From G965267185 sp965267185 (GTDB lineage Bacteria > Pseudomonadota > Alphaproteobacteria > UBA6615), in NCBI GenBank assembly GCA_965267185.1, contig OZ253937.1:2232001-2296000 (forward strand): a stretch of 64,000 bases of DNA, read 5' to 3'. Shown piece after piece: positions 34,681-44,700 of this stretch. How positions within the stretch are numbered: the stretch's first letter is position 1; each line of letters starts with the position of its first letter. The notes under the pieces were generated by a model. That model did no database searches and had not been told where the DNA came from. It was given only the letters and a program-made list of their open reading frames with translations. The translations under genes were made by a program, and so were the position numbers.

Positions 34681-34733
34681 GATTCCGAACACAATATCGG
34701 CAATCGGTGAAATTTTTCGATTGACCCGGATTC
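34681..34733 (+). promoter_or_regulatory. two GANTC methylation sites in the ccrM leader
   Basis: GATTC occurs at 34681-34685 and 34729-34733, between the rnhB stop and the ccrM start. GANTC is the recognition site of CcrM itself. In Caulobacter, GANTC sites near the ccrM promoter are known to influence its expression, so methylation feedback is a possibility here. No CtrA box is evident. Confidence 0.4.
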
Positions 34734-34745
34734 CTGACTTCGCCA

Positions 34746-35861
34746 GTGTCCGCCGTCATGCGTTCCCCTGGCCGAGAACGCGCGGACAAAAACGTTCCGC
34801 GTAATATCATTTTAAACGGCGATAGCACCGAGCAAATGTCGGCGCTGCCCGATGCGTGCGTCGATATGGTGTTCGCCGATCCGCCGTACAATCTTCAACT
34901 CGCCAACGAATTGGTGCGGCCCGACAATAGCCGCGTCGACGGTGTCGATGAGGGTTGGGACAAGTTTCAAAACCTTGCCGCTTACGATGAGTTCACCAGC
35001 AACTGGCTGAGCGAAGCGCGGCGGATATTGAAGCCCGACGGCACCCTGTGGGTGATCGGCAGCTACCACAACATATTCCGCGTCGGCAGCATTTTGCAGG
35101 ACCTCGGCTTCTGGATGCTGAACGACGTGATCTGGCGTAAGTCGAACCCGATGCCGAACTTCCGCGGCCGGCGCTTTACCAACGCCCACGAAACGTTGAT
35201 CTGGTGCGCGCACTCGGAAAAGTCGAAATACACGTTCAACTACGACTCGATGAAAGCGCTCAACGACGACATCCAGATGCGCAGCGACTGGCTGCTGCCC
35301 ATCTGCAACGGCGGCGAGCGCCTGAAAAACGAGGATGGACGGAAAGCGCACCCAACGCAGAAGCCAGAATCGCTATTGCATCGCGTCGTTATGGCGTCGA
35401 CGCGGGTGGGCGATTTGATCCTCGATCCGTTCTTCGGCACCGGCACGACAGGCGCGGTTGCCAAACAGCTACAGCGTGACTTCATCGGTATCGAGCGCGA
35501 GCAGGAATATATCGACGTCGCCGAAGCGCGGCTGGCTAAGGTGCGGCCCATCGAAGAAACGTCGCTGCTGGAGACGCCGTCGAAGCGCGATCAGCCGCGC
35601 ATCCCCTTCGGCTGGCTAGTCGAGCGTGGCCTGTTACGGCCAGGCGAGGTTTTGTACGGCCCGCGGCGGCGCCACACCGCCAAGGTGCGGGCCGACGGCA
35701 CGATCATATCAGCCGAAAACCGCGGCTCGATCCACAAAATCGGTGCCGCCGTTCAAGGTGCCGATGCCTGCAACGGCTGGACCTTTTGGCACCTCGATAT
35801 CGAGGGTCAACTTGTTCCCATCGACGTTCTGCGGCAAAAATTGCGGGCCGAACTGAACTAG
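34746..35861 (+). CDS. ccrM: CcrM-type adenine-N6 DNA methyltransferase (GANTC)
   Basis: The 371-residue product is a beta-class methylase, with the catalytic motif DPPY (D45-Y48) before the SAM motif DPFFGTGTTGAV. Between them lie the family blocks ILKPDGTLWVIGSYHNIFRVG and KSNPMPNFRGRRFTNAHE. The C-terminal ~85 residues form the RAMA-like extension (LVERGLLRPGEVLYG, SIHKIGAAVQG) characteristic of CcrM. CcrM methylates GANTC late in the cell cycle in alphaproteobacteria and is usually essential. The start is a GTG at 34746, with ATG 34758 as an alternative. No partner restriction gene is present. Confidence 0.96.
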   Translation: MSAVMRSPGRERADKNVPRNIILNGDSTEQMSALPDACVDMVFADPPYNLQLANELVRPDNSRVDGVDEGWDKFQNLAAYDEFTSNWLSEARRILKPDGTLWVIGSYHNIFRVGSILQDLGFWMLNDVIWRKSNPMPNFRGRRFTNAHETLIWCAHSEKSKYTFNYDSMKALNDDIQMRSDWLLPICNGGERLKNEDGRKAHPTQKPESLLHRVVMASTRVGDLILDPFFGTGTTGAVAKQLQRDFIGIEREQEYIDVAEARLAKVRPIEETSLLETPSKRDQPRIPFGWLVERGLLRPGEVLYGPRRRHTAKVRADGTIISAENRGSIHKIGAAVQGADACNGWTFWHLDIEGQLVPIDVLRQKLRAELN

Positions 35862-35927
35862 CGCGACCCCGCAACTAGCTACACGCGCCCGTTCGCTTCC
35901 ACTCCTAAGAACAGGGAGAACGGCGTT

Positions 35928-36743
35928 ATGCTCGTCGTCGATTCGCAAGTACACCTCTGGAACGCCGGCACGCCGAACCCGTGGCACCGGCAGATTCCGA
36001 GCTACTCAAAAGAAGATCTCTTGACTGAGATGGATGAAGCCGGGGTCGACCGCGCGGTCATCGTGCCCCCTATGTGGATGGGCGACACCAACGATCTAGC
36101 CTTGGAAGCGGCACAGGCGCAGCCCGACCGCCTCGCCGTACTCGGCAGGCTCGCGCTCGGGGATCCCGAAAACGCAAAACTCCTCGACGGATGGAACGAC
36201 CAGCCCGGCATGCTCGGCCTGCGATTCACATTCGCCAAGCCGGAAGAATTCGAATGGTTGACCGGCGGCAGTCTCGAATGGTTGTGGGATGGTGCCGAGC
36301 GTGCCGGCATTCCGGTAATGGTGATGATCTCGGGCTATCTCCCCGAAGTCGCAAAAATCGCCGAGACCCATCCCGATCTAAAGCTCTGTGTCGACCATCT
36401 GGGGTTGGTGAGAAACGCGACCGACGACGCGGCATTCGCCGATCTGCCCTTGCTCCTCTCACTCGCCTCCCATCCGAACGTCGCGGTGAAAGCAACTTCG
36501 CTACCCTGTTATTCGACCGAACCGTACCCCTATACCGCACTTCACCCCTATGTCCGGCAGGTCTATGACGCATTCGGGCCCGAACGAATATTCTGGGGGT
36601 CCGACGTCACCCGCCTGACCTGCACCTACCGCGAATGCGTGACGTTGGTCGCCGAAGAGCTCGATTGGCTGTCGCCGGCCGACAAGGAGCTGATCATGGG
36701 CGGCGCCATATGCAACTGGCTCGGCTGGGGCGGCGCGACCTAG
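35928..36743 (+). CDS. amidohydrolase-2 family protein
   Basis: The 271-residue product is a TIM-barrel hydrolase of the amidohydrolase-2 group (ACMSD-like and lactone hydrolases). The N-terminal strand reads VVDSQVHLW, where many family members have HxH, so the first metal-ligand His is Gln (Q7) and H9 remains. Other blocks are LRFTFAKPE and CVDHLGLV. A C-terminal FWGSDVTRL holds the conserved Asp. The substrate cannot be named, and the altered metal site means family-based predictions should be treated with care. The stop overlaps that of mutY by four bases. Confidence 0.85.
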   Translation: MLVVDSQVHLWNAGTPNPWHRQIPSYSKEDLLTEMDEAGVDRAVIVPPMWMGDTNDLALEAAQAQPDRLAVLGRLALGDPENAKLLDGWNDQPGMLGLRFTFAKPEEFEWLTGGSLEWLWDGAERAGIPVMVMISGYLPEVAKIAETHPDLKLCVDHLGLVRNATDDAAFADLPLLLSLASHPNVAVKATSLPCYSTEPYPYTALHPYVRQVYDAFGPERIFWGSDVTRLTCTYRECVTLVAEELDWLSPADKELIMGGAICNWLGWGGAT

Positions 36744-37792
36744 ACATGTGCCAGCGCGTGGCGCACGACTTTCTTGGTCAGTGTCGGCAGCGCATGATCG
36801 CCCAGCGCATCGGGCATGACCCAAACACCTTCGGCTTTGGCATTTTTTCTCACGTGGGCCGATAGAACGGTTAGCTCCAAGCGAAAATGGGTGAAGCCGT
36901 GATCTACCCGGCCCGGCAATTCGCGCCATTCGGCCGCAACCGGCGCCTGCGACATGTCAGCCGGTTCGCGTGCCGCCCAATCGCTGGACGGCACCTCCAT
37001 CATACCGCCAAGCAACCCACGCTCCGGACGCCGCCGCAGCAATACAGCCCCATCGTTGCGTACCGTCCAAAACGCCAAGCCTTGGCGCAGCGGCCGCTCC
37101 GCCTTGGGCGCGCGCCGTGGTAAGGATTCTTCGATGCCTTTGACCCGCGCCCGGCAACTGGATTGCCAGGGACACATCAGGCATTTGGGCGATCGAGGCG
37201 TGCAGATGGTCGCGCCAAGGTCCATCACCGCCTGGGCGTAGTCGCCGGGCCGCTCCCGCGGCGTAAGTCCCTCGGCGAGCTCATGTAACCGGGACTTGGC
37301 AGTCGGAAGCGTTTCTTCGACCGCATACAACCGCGCCATCACCCGCTCAACGTTGCCGTCCACGACTGTCGCTGGGCGGTCGAATGCAATCGCCGCAATC
37401 GCCGCGGCGGTGTAGGGCCCGATGCCGGGCAGCGAACGTAGCCCCTCTTCCGTGTCGGGAAAGGCCGCGTTCCATTCTTCGGTTACCACGCGCGCGCATT
37501 TGTGCAGGTTGCGCGCCCGCGCGTAGTAGCCCAAGCCAGCCCATGCATGCAGCACCTCGTCGAGGTCAGCCGCCGCTAAATCGACAACCGTCGGCCACCG
37601 CTCGAGAAACGCTTGGAAGTAGGGTCCAACCGTTACAACCGTTGTCTGCTGGAGCATCACTTCGCTGAGCCAGACCCGGTAAGGATCGGGCCGCTTGCCA
37701 CGACGGGTTTGCGCCGGCGACAGGCGCCATGGCAACCGGCGCGCATGCCGGTCGTACCAATCAAATAAATCCGTGGCGTTGGGATCGCCCAT
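36740..37792 (-). CDS. mutY: A/G-specific adenine DNA glycosylase
   Basis: The 350-residue product is MutY, which removes adenine mispaired with 8-oxoguanine. The N-terminus has SEVMLQQTTVVTVGPYF, containing the catalytic helix. The helix-hairpin-helix and GPD loop reads LPGIGPYTAAAIAAIAFDRPATVVDGNVERV. The 4Fe-4S ligands are spaced C-x6-C-x2-C-x5-C in ICTPRSPKCLMCPWQSSC. A Nudix-like C-terminal domain checks the 8-oxoG. I preferred the ATG at 37792, with GGAGGA next to it, over one at 37843. It faces the DUF721 gene across 99 bp. Confidence 0.96.
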   Translation of the reverse strand: MGDPNATDLFDWYDRHARRLPWRLSPAQTRRGKRPDPYRVWLSEVMLQQTTVVTVGPYFQAFLERWPTVVDLAAADLDEVLHAWAGLGYYARARNLHKCARVVTEEWNAAFPDTEEGLRSLPGIGPYTAAAIAAIAFDRPATVVDGNVERVMARLYAVEETLPTAKSRLHELAEGLTPRERPGDYAQAVMDLGATICTPRSPKCLMCPWQSSCRARVKGIEESLPRRAPKAERPLRQGLAFWTVRNDGAVLLRRRPERGLLGGMMEVPSSDWAAREPADMSQAPVAAEWRELPGRVDHGFTHFRLELTVLSAHVRKNAKAEGVWVMPDALGDHALPTLTKKVVRHALAHV

Positions 37793-37891
37793 TTTCCTCC
37801 ACCATCGACCGCTGTTGTTCGCAATCCTGTGCGGTCCTATCATCGGCCGCTACCATATGACCGAACGACCTTCTCGGTAAGACCATTTGCC

Positions 37892-38392
37892 ATGCCGCCG
37901 CGCCGAAACAAAAGCCTGCGAGCCGTCGCCGCCGAAGCCGATCGTGTCACCGCACCGATCCGCCGCAAACGCGGACTAACCGAAGCGGCGCTAATCTCGG
38001 AGTGGCGCGATATCATTGGGGCCGCGCTAGCTGCCGAATGCGTTCCGCTTCGTATCGCCAAAGGCGCCGACGGCACCGGCGGCACGCTGCACATCCGTGT
38101 CAGCGGCGCGCTGGCGCTCGAGCTGCAGCATCTGCAACCTCAGGTCATCGCGCGCATCAACGGGTATTTCGGCTATCAGGCGATCGCCCGCATCGCTCTG
38201 CAACAGGGTCCGGTCCACGCGCGCAAACAACCGGAACGACCATCGAAACCGGCGCCGTCCGACGAGGATGCTACCGCGCTCACGGCGCGACTGGACAACG
38301 TCGCCGACGACGAACTGCGCCAAGCGCTGGAGTCGCTGGGGCACGGCGTGTTGGGCCGCAAACGGCGGGGCACCAAAACCACGACCGGCTAA
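37892..38392 (+). CDS. DUF721 (DciA-like) domain protein
   Basis: The 166-residue product has the DUF721 core, RGLTEAALISEWRDIIGAALAAECVPLRI, followed by a short conserved segment LHIRVSGALALELQHLQPQVIARINGYFGYQAIARI. DUF721/DciA proteins act as loaders of the replicative helicase in bacteria that lack DnaC. The mutY-DUF721-DsbA-smc order is common in alphaproteobacteria. The C-terminal ~65 residues are charged and low-complexity. The start at 37892 was chosen because the longer frame from 37829 adds unrelated residues. Confidence 0.85.
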   Translation: MPPRRNKSLRAVAAEADRVTAPIRRKRGLTEAALISEWRDIIGAALAAECVPLRIAKGADGTGGTLHIRVSGALALELQHLQPQVIARINGYFGYQAIARIALQQGPVHARKQPERPSKPAPSDEDATALTARLDNVADDELRQALESLGHGVLGRKRRGTKTTTG

Positions 38393-38502
38393 CCCCCTTG
38401 ACAGGTATGCTAAGAAGAAAAGGTCGTGCGGTACTCGTTGGCCGCTGTTTTAGGCGGTTTTTTGAAGTTTGTTGCTGAGTTTCATACTCAAAGGGGCCCG
38501 GT

Positions 38503-39069
38503 ATGGACATTGTATTCGTCGCACTCGGTATAATTGTCGTGCTCGCAATCTACGCAATCGCGCTCTACAACGGTTTTGTTCGCCTGCGCGAACGGGTGAA
38601 CAGCGCGTGGAGCGATATCCAGGTTCAGATGAAGCGGCGCTACAACCTCATCCCCAATCTGGTGGAAACGGTGAAGGGCTACGCCAACCACGAGGCCAGT
38701 ACACTAGAAAAACTGACCGAGGCTCGAGCCGCCGCATTGTCAAACGAAGGCACACCGGGCGAGCAGGCGCACTCGGAGAACATACTCACGGGCGCGCTTA
38801 AATCGGTATTCGCCGTCGCTGAGGCCTATCCCGATCTGAAAGCGAATGAGAATTTCCTCAGCCTGCAAAACGATCTCGCCGAGGTCGAAGACAAAATTCA
38901 AGCCGCTCGCCGCTACTACAATGGCAGCGTGCGGGAGATGAACACCAAGGTCGATCAGTTTCCAGGCAATTTGGTCGCGCGGAAATTCGACTTCGTTAAA
39001 GCGGAATTTTTCGAACTCGACGAAGCCGACAGTGCTGCGCGGCAACCGGTCGCGGTCAGTTTTGACTAG
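38503..39069 (+). CDS. lemA: LemA family protein
   Basis: The 188-residue product begins with a membrane helix (residues 3-24) and then a coiled helical domain. The LemA signature is clear: YNGFVRLRERVNSAWSDIQVQMKRRYNLIPNLVETVKGYA, and near the end YYNGSVREMNTKVDQFPGNLVA. LemA proteins are widespread, membrane-anchored and of unclear function. The gene overlaps the following DUF2207 gene and is likely expressed with it. It sits within a region usually occupied by mutY-DUF721-dsbA-smc. Confidence 0.95.
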   Translation: MDIVFVALGIIVVLAIYAIALYNGFVRLRERVNSAWSDIQVQMKRRYNLIPNLVETVKGYANHEASTLEKLTEARAAALSNEGTPGEQAHSENILTGALKSVFAVAEAYPDLKANENFLSLQNDLAEVEDKIQAARRYYNGSVREMNTKVDQFPGNLVARKFDFVKAEFFELDEADSAARQPVAVSFD

Positions 39070-41008
39070 AGTCTTTCTGGCACTGCTAGCGGCGCTACTC
39101 GCAGTCGCTGTCGTTGCGCCACTGGCATCGGCGCAGGAACGCGAGCGAATTATCGATTTCCATAGCGAGATCCGGATACATCCAGACGCATCAATGACGG
39201 TTCGCGAAACCATCACTGTCAACAGCGAACGCATCAAGATCAATCGCGGGATTTTCCGCGATTTCCCGACGACCTATGACAGCCCATCAGGCCGGCGCAC
39301 CGTTGTGGGGTTCGACGTTCAGGAGGTCACGCGTGATGGCCGGCGCGAACCATTTCGTACAGAGCGACGCTCGAATGGAGTCCGTGTATATATCGGTGAT
39401 GCGGACGTCTTCATTCCAAAGGGGCGCCACGTCTATGAGATCTCGTACAAGACCGACCGCCAACTCGGCTTCTTCGACGATTTTGACGAACTGTTTTGGA
39501 ACGTTACCGGAAATGGCTGGGAATTTCCCATCGACCGGGCACGCGCCACGATACACCTGCCCGGTGGCGCCAACGTTCTCAACCGCGCCGGCTATACCGG
39601 CGCCTTCGGCGAACGGGGTCAGGACTTTATCTATACTGCGCAGACCGACGGGACACTTAGCGTTGAAACCAACCGCGCGCTGAGGCCACGCGAAGGCCTA
39701 TCGATTGCCGTATCCTGGCCCCGCGGGTTCGTGCAGCGTCCGAGCGACCTGCAAAAACTTGAACACTTATTAAGAGATAACGGCGCCACGGTCGCCGGTG
39801 TAGCCGGTCTCGTCCTGCTGTTCGCTTATTACCTGGTGATATGGATGCGGGTCGGCCGCGATCCCGAACGAGGGGCAATTTTTCCCTTGTACGAGCCGCC
39901 GAAAGGCTTGTCACCCGCCGGCGCTCGGTATGTGACGCGGATGAGCTTCGACGACAAGACCTTCACGGCGGCGATCGTAAGCCTGGCGGTAAAAGGCTTT
40001 TTAACTATCAAGGAGGGTGTCTCAAGCGCGTACACACTTGAGCGGACGGGACAACCGGCTCGGTTATCCAAAGGCGAGACCGCCATCGTCTTGAAGCTGT
40101 TTCCCGGCATCACCAAAAGAATCGAGCTCGAACAGGAAAATCACGAAATCTTGGAATCTGCCAGCGCGGCGTTGCAGCAATCACTCCGAACTGAGTTCGA
40201 AAAAATCTATTTCGTTCGCAACACGCGCTACTTCGCGCCAGGAATCGCAATTTCCATCATTGCTTTGATCCTGATGGTCGCGGCTTCGGATCAGTTTGAA
40301 ATCACGGGAATTGTCACTGTCTGGCTCGCGATCTGGACCGCTGTCATCTATTACCTTGCGCGCCGTGTTTGGCGCGGATGGCGTGCCCTACTCTCCGGCA
40401 GTAGCGCGGTGAGCCGCAACGACGTTATTGTTGCAACGATTTTTTCAGTGCCCTTTTTCGGCGGCGAGCTGATGGGGTTCACTTTCTACGCAGACACAAC
40501 ATCTGTTGGCGCAGCGATCATCGTTGTGCTGATCCAGCTACTTAATGTCGTATTCTACCACCTGCTCAAGGCGCCAACACGGCTCGGCCGCCGGGCGATG
40601 GACGCGATCGCCGGGTTCAAAGATTACCTTTCGGTCGCGGAAAAAGATCGAATGAACTTTTTGAATCCGCCGGAGAAAACACCGGAATTGTTCGAGCAGT
40701 TCCTGCCCTACGCGCTGGCTCTCGGCGTCGAGCAGCAGTGGGCCGAACAGTTTTCCGATGTATTGGCCAATGCCGCGCGTGAAGACTCAACGACGGGCGG
40801 TCGATACAGGCCGCGTTGGTATTCCGGGCGAAGTTTCGACAGTGGATTCAGCGATTGCGCGTCGACGTTAAGCGGTGGCTTTACAAGCGCGATCTCTTCG
40901 GCATCGACGGCGCCCGGTTCCAGCAGCGGTCTCTCGAGCGGCGGCTTTTCCAGTGGCGGCGGCTCCTCCGGCGGAGGTGGGGGCGGGGGCGGAGGTGGTG
41001 GCTGGTAG
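39032..41008 (+). CDS. DUF2207 domain membrane protein
   Basis: The 658-residue product has a signal peptide or first helix (FLALLAALLAVAVVAPLASA) and then an extracytoplasmic beta-rich DUF2207 domain (RERIIDFHSEIRIHPDASM, then GIFRDFPT). Membrane helices lie near residues 252-272, 407-445 and 470-505. A C-terminal Gly/Ser-rich tail with a run of Gly ends in GGW. LemA-DUF2207 pairs are common and their function is not known. The GTG start at 39032 overlaps lemA by 38 nt; a TTG at 39062 is an alternative. Both keep the signal peptide. Confidence 0.88.
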   Translation: MLRGNRSRSVLTRVFLALLAALLAVAVVAPLASAQERERIIDFHSEIRIHPDASMTVRETITVNSERIKINRGIFRDFPTTYDSPSGRRTVVGFDVQEVTRDGRREPFRTERRSNGVRVYIGDADVFIPKGRHVYEISYKTDRQLGFFDDFDELFWNVTGNGWEFPIDRARATIHLPGGANVLNRAGYTGAFGERGQDFIYTAQTDGTLSVETNRALRPREGLSIAVSWPRGFVQRPSDLQKLEHLLRDNGATVAGVAGLVLLFAYYLVIWMRVGRDPERGAIFPLYEPPKGLSPAGARYVTRMSFDDKTFTAAIVSLAVKGFLTIKEGVSSAYTLERTGQPARLSKGETAIVLKLFPGITKRIELEQENHEILESASAALQQSLRTEFEKIYFVRNTRYFAPGIAISIIALILMVAASDQFEITGIVTVWLAIWTAVIYYLARRVWRGWRALLSGSSAVSRNDVIVATIFSVPFFGGELMGFTFYADTTSVGAAIIVVLIQLLNVVFYHLLKAPTRLGRRAMDAIAGFKDYLSVAEKDRMNFLNPPEKTPELFEQFLPYALALGVEQQWAEQFSDVLANAAREDSTTGGRYRPRWYSGRSFDSGFSDCASTLSGGFTSAISSASTAPGSSSGLSSGGFSSGGGSSGGGGGGGGGGGW

Positions 41009-41034
41009 CGCACCGCAACTAGCCTGAACCCGTC

Positions 41035-41064
41035 TTGTGCCGCGTAATCCACACGGCGTATAAT
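41035..41064 (+). promoter_or_regulatory. sigma70-type promoter before the DsbA-like gene
   Basis: A perfect TATAAT at 41059-41064 has a -35 TTGTGC at 41035-41040, with an 18-bp spacer. Transcription would start near 41071, giving a ~20-base leader to the TTG start at 41090. Confidence 0.6.
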
Positions 41065-41089
41065 CAAGATGTTGTATGTGGAGAGATAA

Positions 41090-41704
41090 TTGCAGCTAAA
41101 TCGTCATATTTCGCGTGCAGGAATTAGCGTCTTTCTTTGGCTTGCGGTTGCGGCGCAGGCGGGCGCAGCGGGTACCTTCGATGCGAATACGGCACTGGCC
41201 GACCGTGTCGCCGGCGATCCGGCAGCACCGGTGACCATCATCGAGTATGCCTCGTTCACCTGCCCTCTATGCGCCAGCTTTCATACTGGTGCTGACTATG
41301 AGGGGCTGATCGAGCGCTATATCGATACCGGCCGGGTCAAGCTAATCTATCGCGATTTTCCCCTCGATGGCGTCTCGCTACGGGCGTCGATGGTGGCGCG
41401 TTGTGTCGACCGGGCGACGTATTTCGATGTGGTGAAAGCGCTGTATGAAACGCAAGGTGATTGGACGAGTACGGAGAGCCCGGCGGCGGTGTTGGCAGAG
41501 ATAGCGGGGCTCGACGAAACCATGTTGAGTGCCTGCCTTGCCTCACCCGAATTACGCGACGGTCTTTTTCGCATGCGCACCGAAGCAACCAACGCCGGTG
41601 TTCAGTTCACGCCGACTTTTGTCGTCAACGGCACGGTTTATCCAGGCAGCTATTCGCTTGACGAATTTTCGGAAATCATTGATCCACTGGTAGCGAACAA
41701 CTGA
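41090..41704 (+). CDS. DsbA-like periplasmic thioredoxin-fold oxidoreductase
   Basis: The 204-residue product has a signal peptide (hydrophobic core about residues 10-26) and a thioredoxin-fold domain whose active site is C58-P-L-C61, inside ASFTCPLCASF. The cis-proline loop is VQFTPTFVVNG and the helical insertion is DsbA-like. Such proteins introduce or shuffle disulfides in exported proteins. The dipeptide PL differs from the PH of E. coli DsbA, which could change the redox potential. The start is TTG at 41090 with GGAGAG five bases upstream. A strong promoter precedes it, and smc follows. Confidence 0.9.
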   Translation: MQLNRHISRAGISVFLWLAVAAQAGAAGTFDANTALADRVAGDPAAPVTIIEYASFTCPLCASFHTGADYEGLIERYIDTGRVKLIYRDFPLDGVSLRASMVARCVDRATYFDVVKALYETQGDWTSTESPAAVLAEIAGLDETMLSACLASPELRDGLFRMRTEATNAGVQFTPTFVVNGTVYPGSYSLDEFSEIIDPLVANN

Positions 41705-41761
41705 TTCGCTCGTCACAATGGGCCGGTTCGCCGCTGTGAGCGGCACGGGAGTTAGCAGTAG

Positions 41762-44700
41762 GTGCATTTTAACAAACTCAAACTGACGGGCTTCAAGTCC
41801 TTCGTCGACGGCACGGAGCTGGATATTGCGCCAGGGCTCACCGGCGTGGTCGGTCCCAACGGTTGCGGCAAATCGAATTTGGTCGAGGGGCTGCGCTGGG
41901 TCATGGGCGAAACATCGGCCAAGCAAATGCGCGGCGCCGGCATGGACGACATCATTTTCGGCGGCACCGCCGATCGCCCGGCCCGCAATGTCGCCGAGGT
42001 CGTGTTGTCGCTCGACAACAGCGACCATCAGGCTCCGTCGCAATTTAACGGGAGTGACGAACTCGAGGTCTCACGGCGTATCGAGCGCGAGAAAGGGTCG
42101 ACCTACCGCGTTAATGGCCAAGAAGTGCGCGCCCGCGACGTCCAAATATTGTTCGCCGATCAGGCAACCGGGCCGCGGTCGACGGCACTGGTCAGCCAAG
42201 GGCGCATTGGCGCCGTTATCAATGCCAAGCCCACAGACCGCCGCTTGCTGCTCGAGGAAGCCGCGGGCATCACGGGCCTTCATTCGCGCCGGCACGAAGC
42301 GGAATTGCGTCTCCGCGCGGCCGAAACCAATCTGGAGCGCCTCGACGATGTTCTGGTGACACTCGACGCGCAGCTGACTGCGCTTAAGAAGCAAGTGCGC
42401 CAGGCGCGGCGCTACCGCAACATTTCGCATGACATCCGCAAGACCGAATCTGTCGTACTGCACCATCGCTGGACCGATGCGAGCGAACAAGTTGCCGAAG
42501 CCGAAGCCGGGCTCAACACCGCGGAAGCAGCGGTTACCGAAGAAACCACGATTGTCAGCCAAGCGACCGTAAAGCGGGAGAAACTCGCCGAAGCGGTCAC
42601 GCCGCTGCGCGAAGCCGAAGTCCGCGCTGCCGCAGAACTGCAGCGGCTCACCATGGCGCGCGAAGAATTGGATGCCGAGGAAAAGCGCGTCCGCGCGGCG
42701 ATTGAGCAATGGACGACACGGCGCGACCAAATCGCGGCTGATCTTGCCCGCGAGCAAGGTCTAACCGCGGAAGCCGATGCTGCGCTCGCCCGGTTGACCG
42801 GCGAGCGCAGCGAGATCGAGCGCGCATGCGCCGGTGAAGACGAATTGCTCGAAACGGCGAACCGCACCCTAGATCAAACCCGCGAACGCACGGCTGCAGT
42901 CGAATCCGAGCTGGCCAGCCTGGCCGAGCAAGTGGCCAACGGCGAAGCGCAATTGGCAGCGATGGATCGCGAATTGAGCGATTTGGCGGCGCGGGCCAAC
43001 CGCCGCCAGACCCAGCACGCCGATACCAAGGCCGAACACGACGCCTTGACGTCGGAAGGTATCGATCCCGCGATCCTAGAAAGGGCCGAGGCGGCCGTCG
43101 CGTCGGCGGAAACCGAGCTTGCCGAGGCCCGCAACGAGTTAGACGCGGCCGAGCAGGCGCGCTCGAAGGCCGACCAAGAGCGCGAAGCGGCGCTCGAGCG
43201 CCGAACCGCGAGGGAAGAAGTACGCTCGCGCCTGCGCGCCGAAGCTGCCGCCCTGCAGGATTTGCTGGCCGGTGAGGCGAACGACGACGGCTCTTGGCCC
43301 CCGATTCTCGACGAGATCGAGGTCGCGGCGGGCTATGAGGCCGCGCTCGGCGCTGCTCTGGGTGATGATCTGGAGGCTTCCACAGACGAAACGGCGCCGC
43401 GCCATTGGCGCCTGTTGCCTATTCCAACCGGCGAGCCGTCACTGCCGCCCGGTGTTCGGCCGCTCACAGAGTTTGTCGTCAATGTCGGGCCACTGGCGCG
43501 CCGCTTGGCGCATGTCGGCGTTGTCGAAGATGCCGCGCTCGGCGCGCGCTTAGCCCCTCAACTTAAGACCGGACAGCGCCTCGTCGACCGTGACGGAAAC
43601 CTATGGCGGTGGGACGGCTTTGTCGCCCGGGCGGAAACCGGTTCGACGGCGTCGGCGCGGCTTAAACAGCGCAACCGCCTCGCCGAATTGGACGTTCGCC
43701 TGCCGGAGGCCGACCGCGCCTTCACCGAAGCCGAGTCGATACACCGAGCGGCCGTAGAGGCTGCTACGGCAGCCGCCGAAAAAGAACGGCGGGCGCGCGA
43801 ACACATGCGCCTTATGGACAGCGACGTCACCGAAGCGCGTAGCCGGCACGCCAGGGTGGCGAGCAACTTGCAAGAGAAGCGGTCAAGGCTCGATAGCCTG
43901 CAAAGCACGATCAGCCATCTCGAGGCTGAAATGAGCGAGATCGCCGACGCCATTCAAGAAGCGCAAGCGCGCAGAGACAGTATCGGCGATCTCGACACGC
44001 TGCGCGATAATGCCACCGCCGCCAGGGCACGTTTGAGCGAAGCCCGCAGCGCCTTTCAGTCGGCACAAATCGACCATGACCGATTGGCGCGCGAAGCCGA
44101 AGAACGCCAGCGGCGGATCACCGCAATTACCGCCGATGAAACCTCGTGGAACGCCCGGCGCAATGGCGCCGCGGAGAGGGTTGGCGAACTGCAAACGCGC
44201 GAAAGCGAAGCGGCAGGCGAACTGCAAGCGTTGGCGGCGCGTCCCGGTGAGATCGAAGCGCAACGAAATTCGCTGATGGACACGCTGAACGACGCCGACG
44301 CCGCACGGCGCAGCGCAGCGGACAAAGTGGCGGTTGCCGAAGGTGAGCTTGCCGAGGCGGAGAAAGCACTCCGGGCAGCGGAATCCCGGTTCACGGAAAA
44401 ACGCGAAGACAAAGTCCGTGCCGAAGCGGCTGTTGCGCAAGCCGTGCAAAGCCGCGACGTCGTTCGCGACCGCATCGCCGAGCGGTTGAAATGCGACCCT
44501 GCGAAAGTTCTCGAGCTCGCTGAAATACCGGAAGGGCGCGACATTCCCGACCTCGAAGCGGCGGAAAAACGCTTCGAACGGCTGCTACGCGAACGCGACA
44601 ATATGGGTCCCGTCAATCTGCGTGCCGAGCAGGAGGCCGAGGAACTGACCGAGAAAATCGCTACGGTGGAGTCCGAGCGCGAAGATCTGGTCTCGGCGAT

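Noticed and set aside
34746..35861. A restriction-modification system around the DNA methylase
   Set aside because: The RAMA-like tail, GANTC-type signatures and rnhB neighbour fit the orphan cell-cycle methylase CcrM, and no endonuclease gene is adjacent.
38443..38464. CCGC-N8-GCGG hairpin followed by six T residues before lemA
   Set aside because: A four-base stem with an eight-base loop is too weak to call a terminator despite the T-run.
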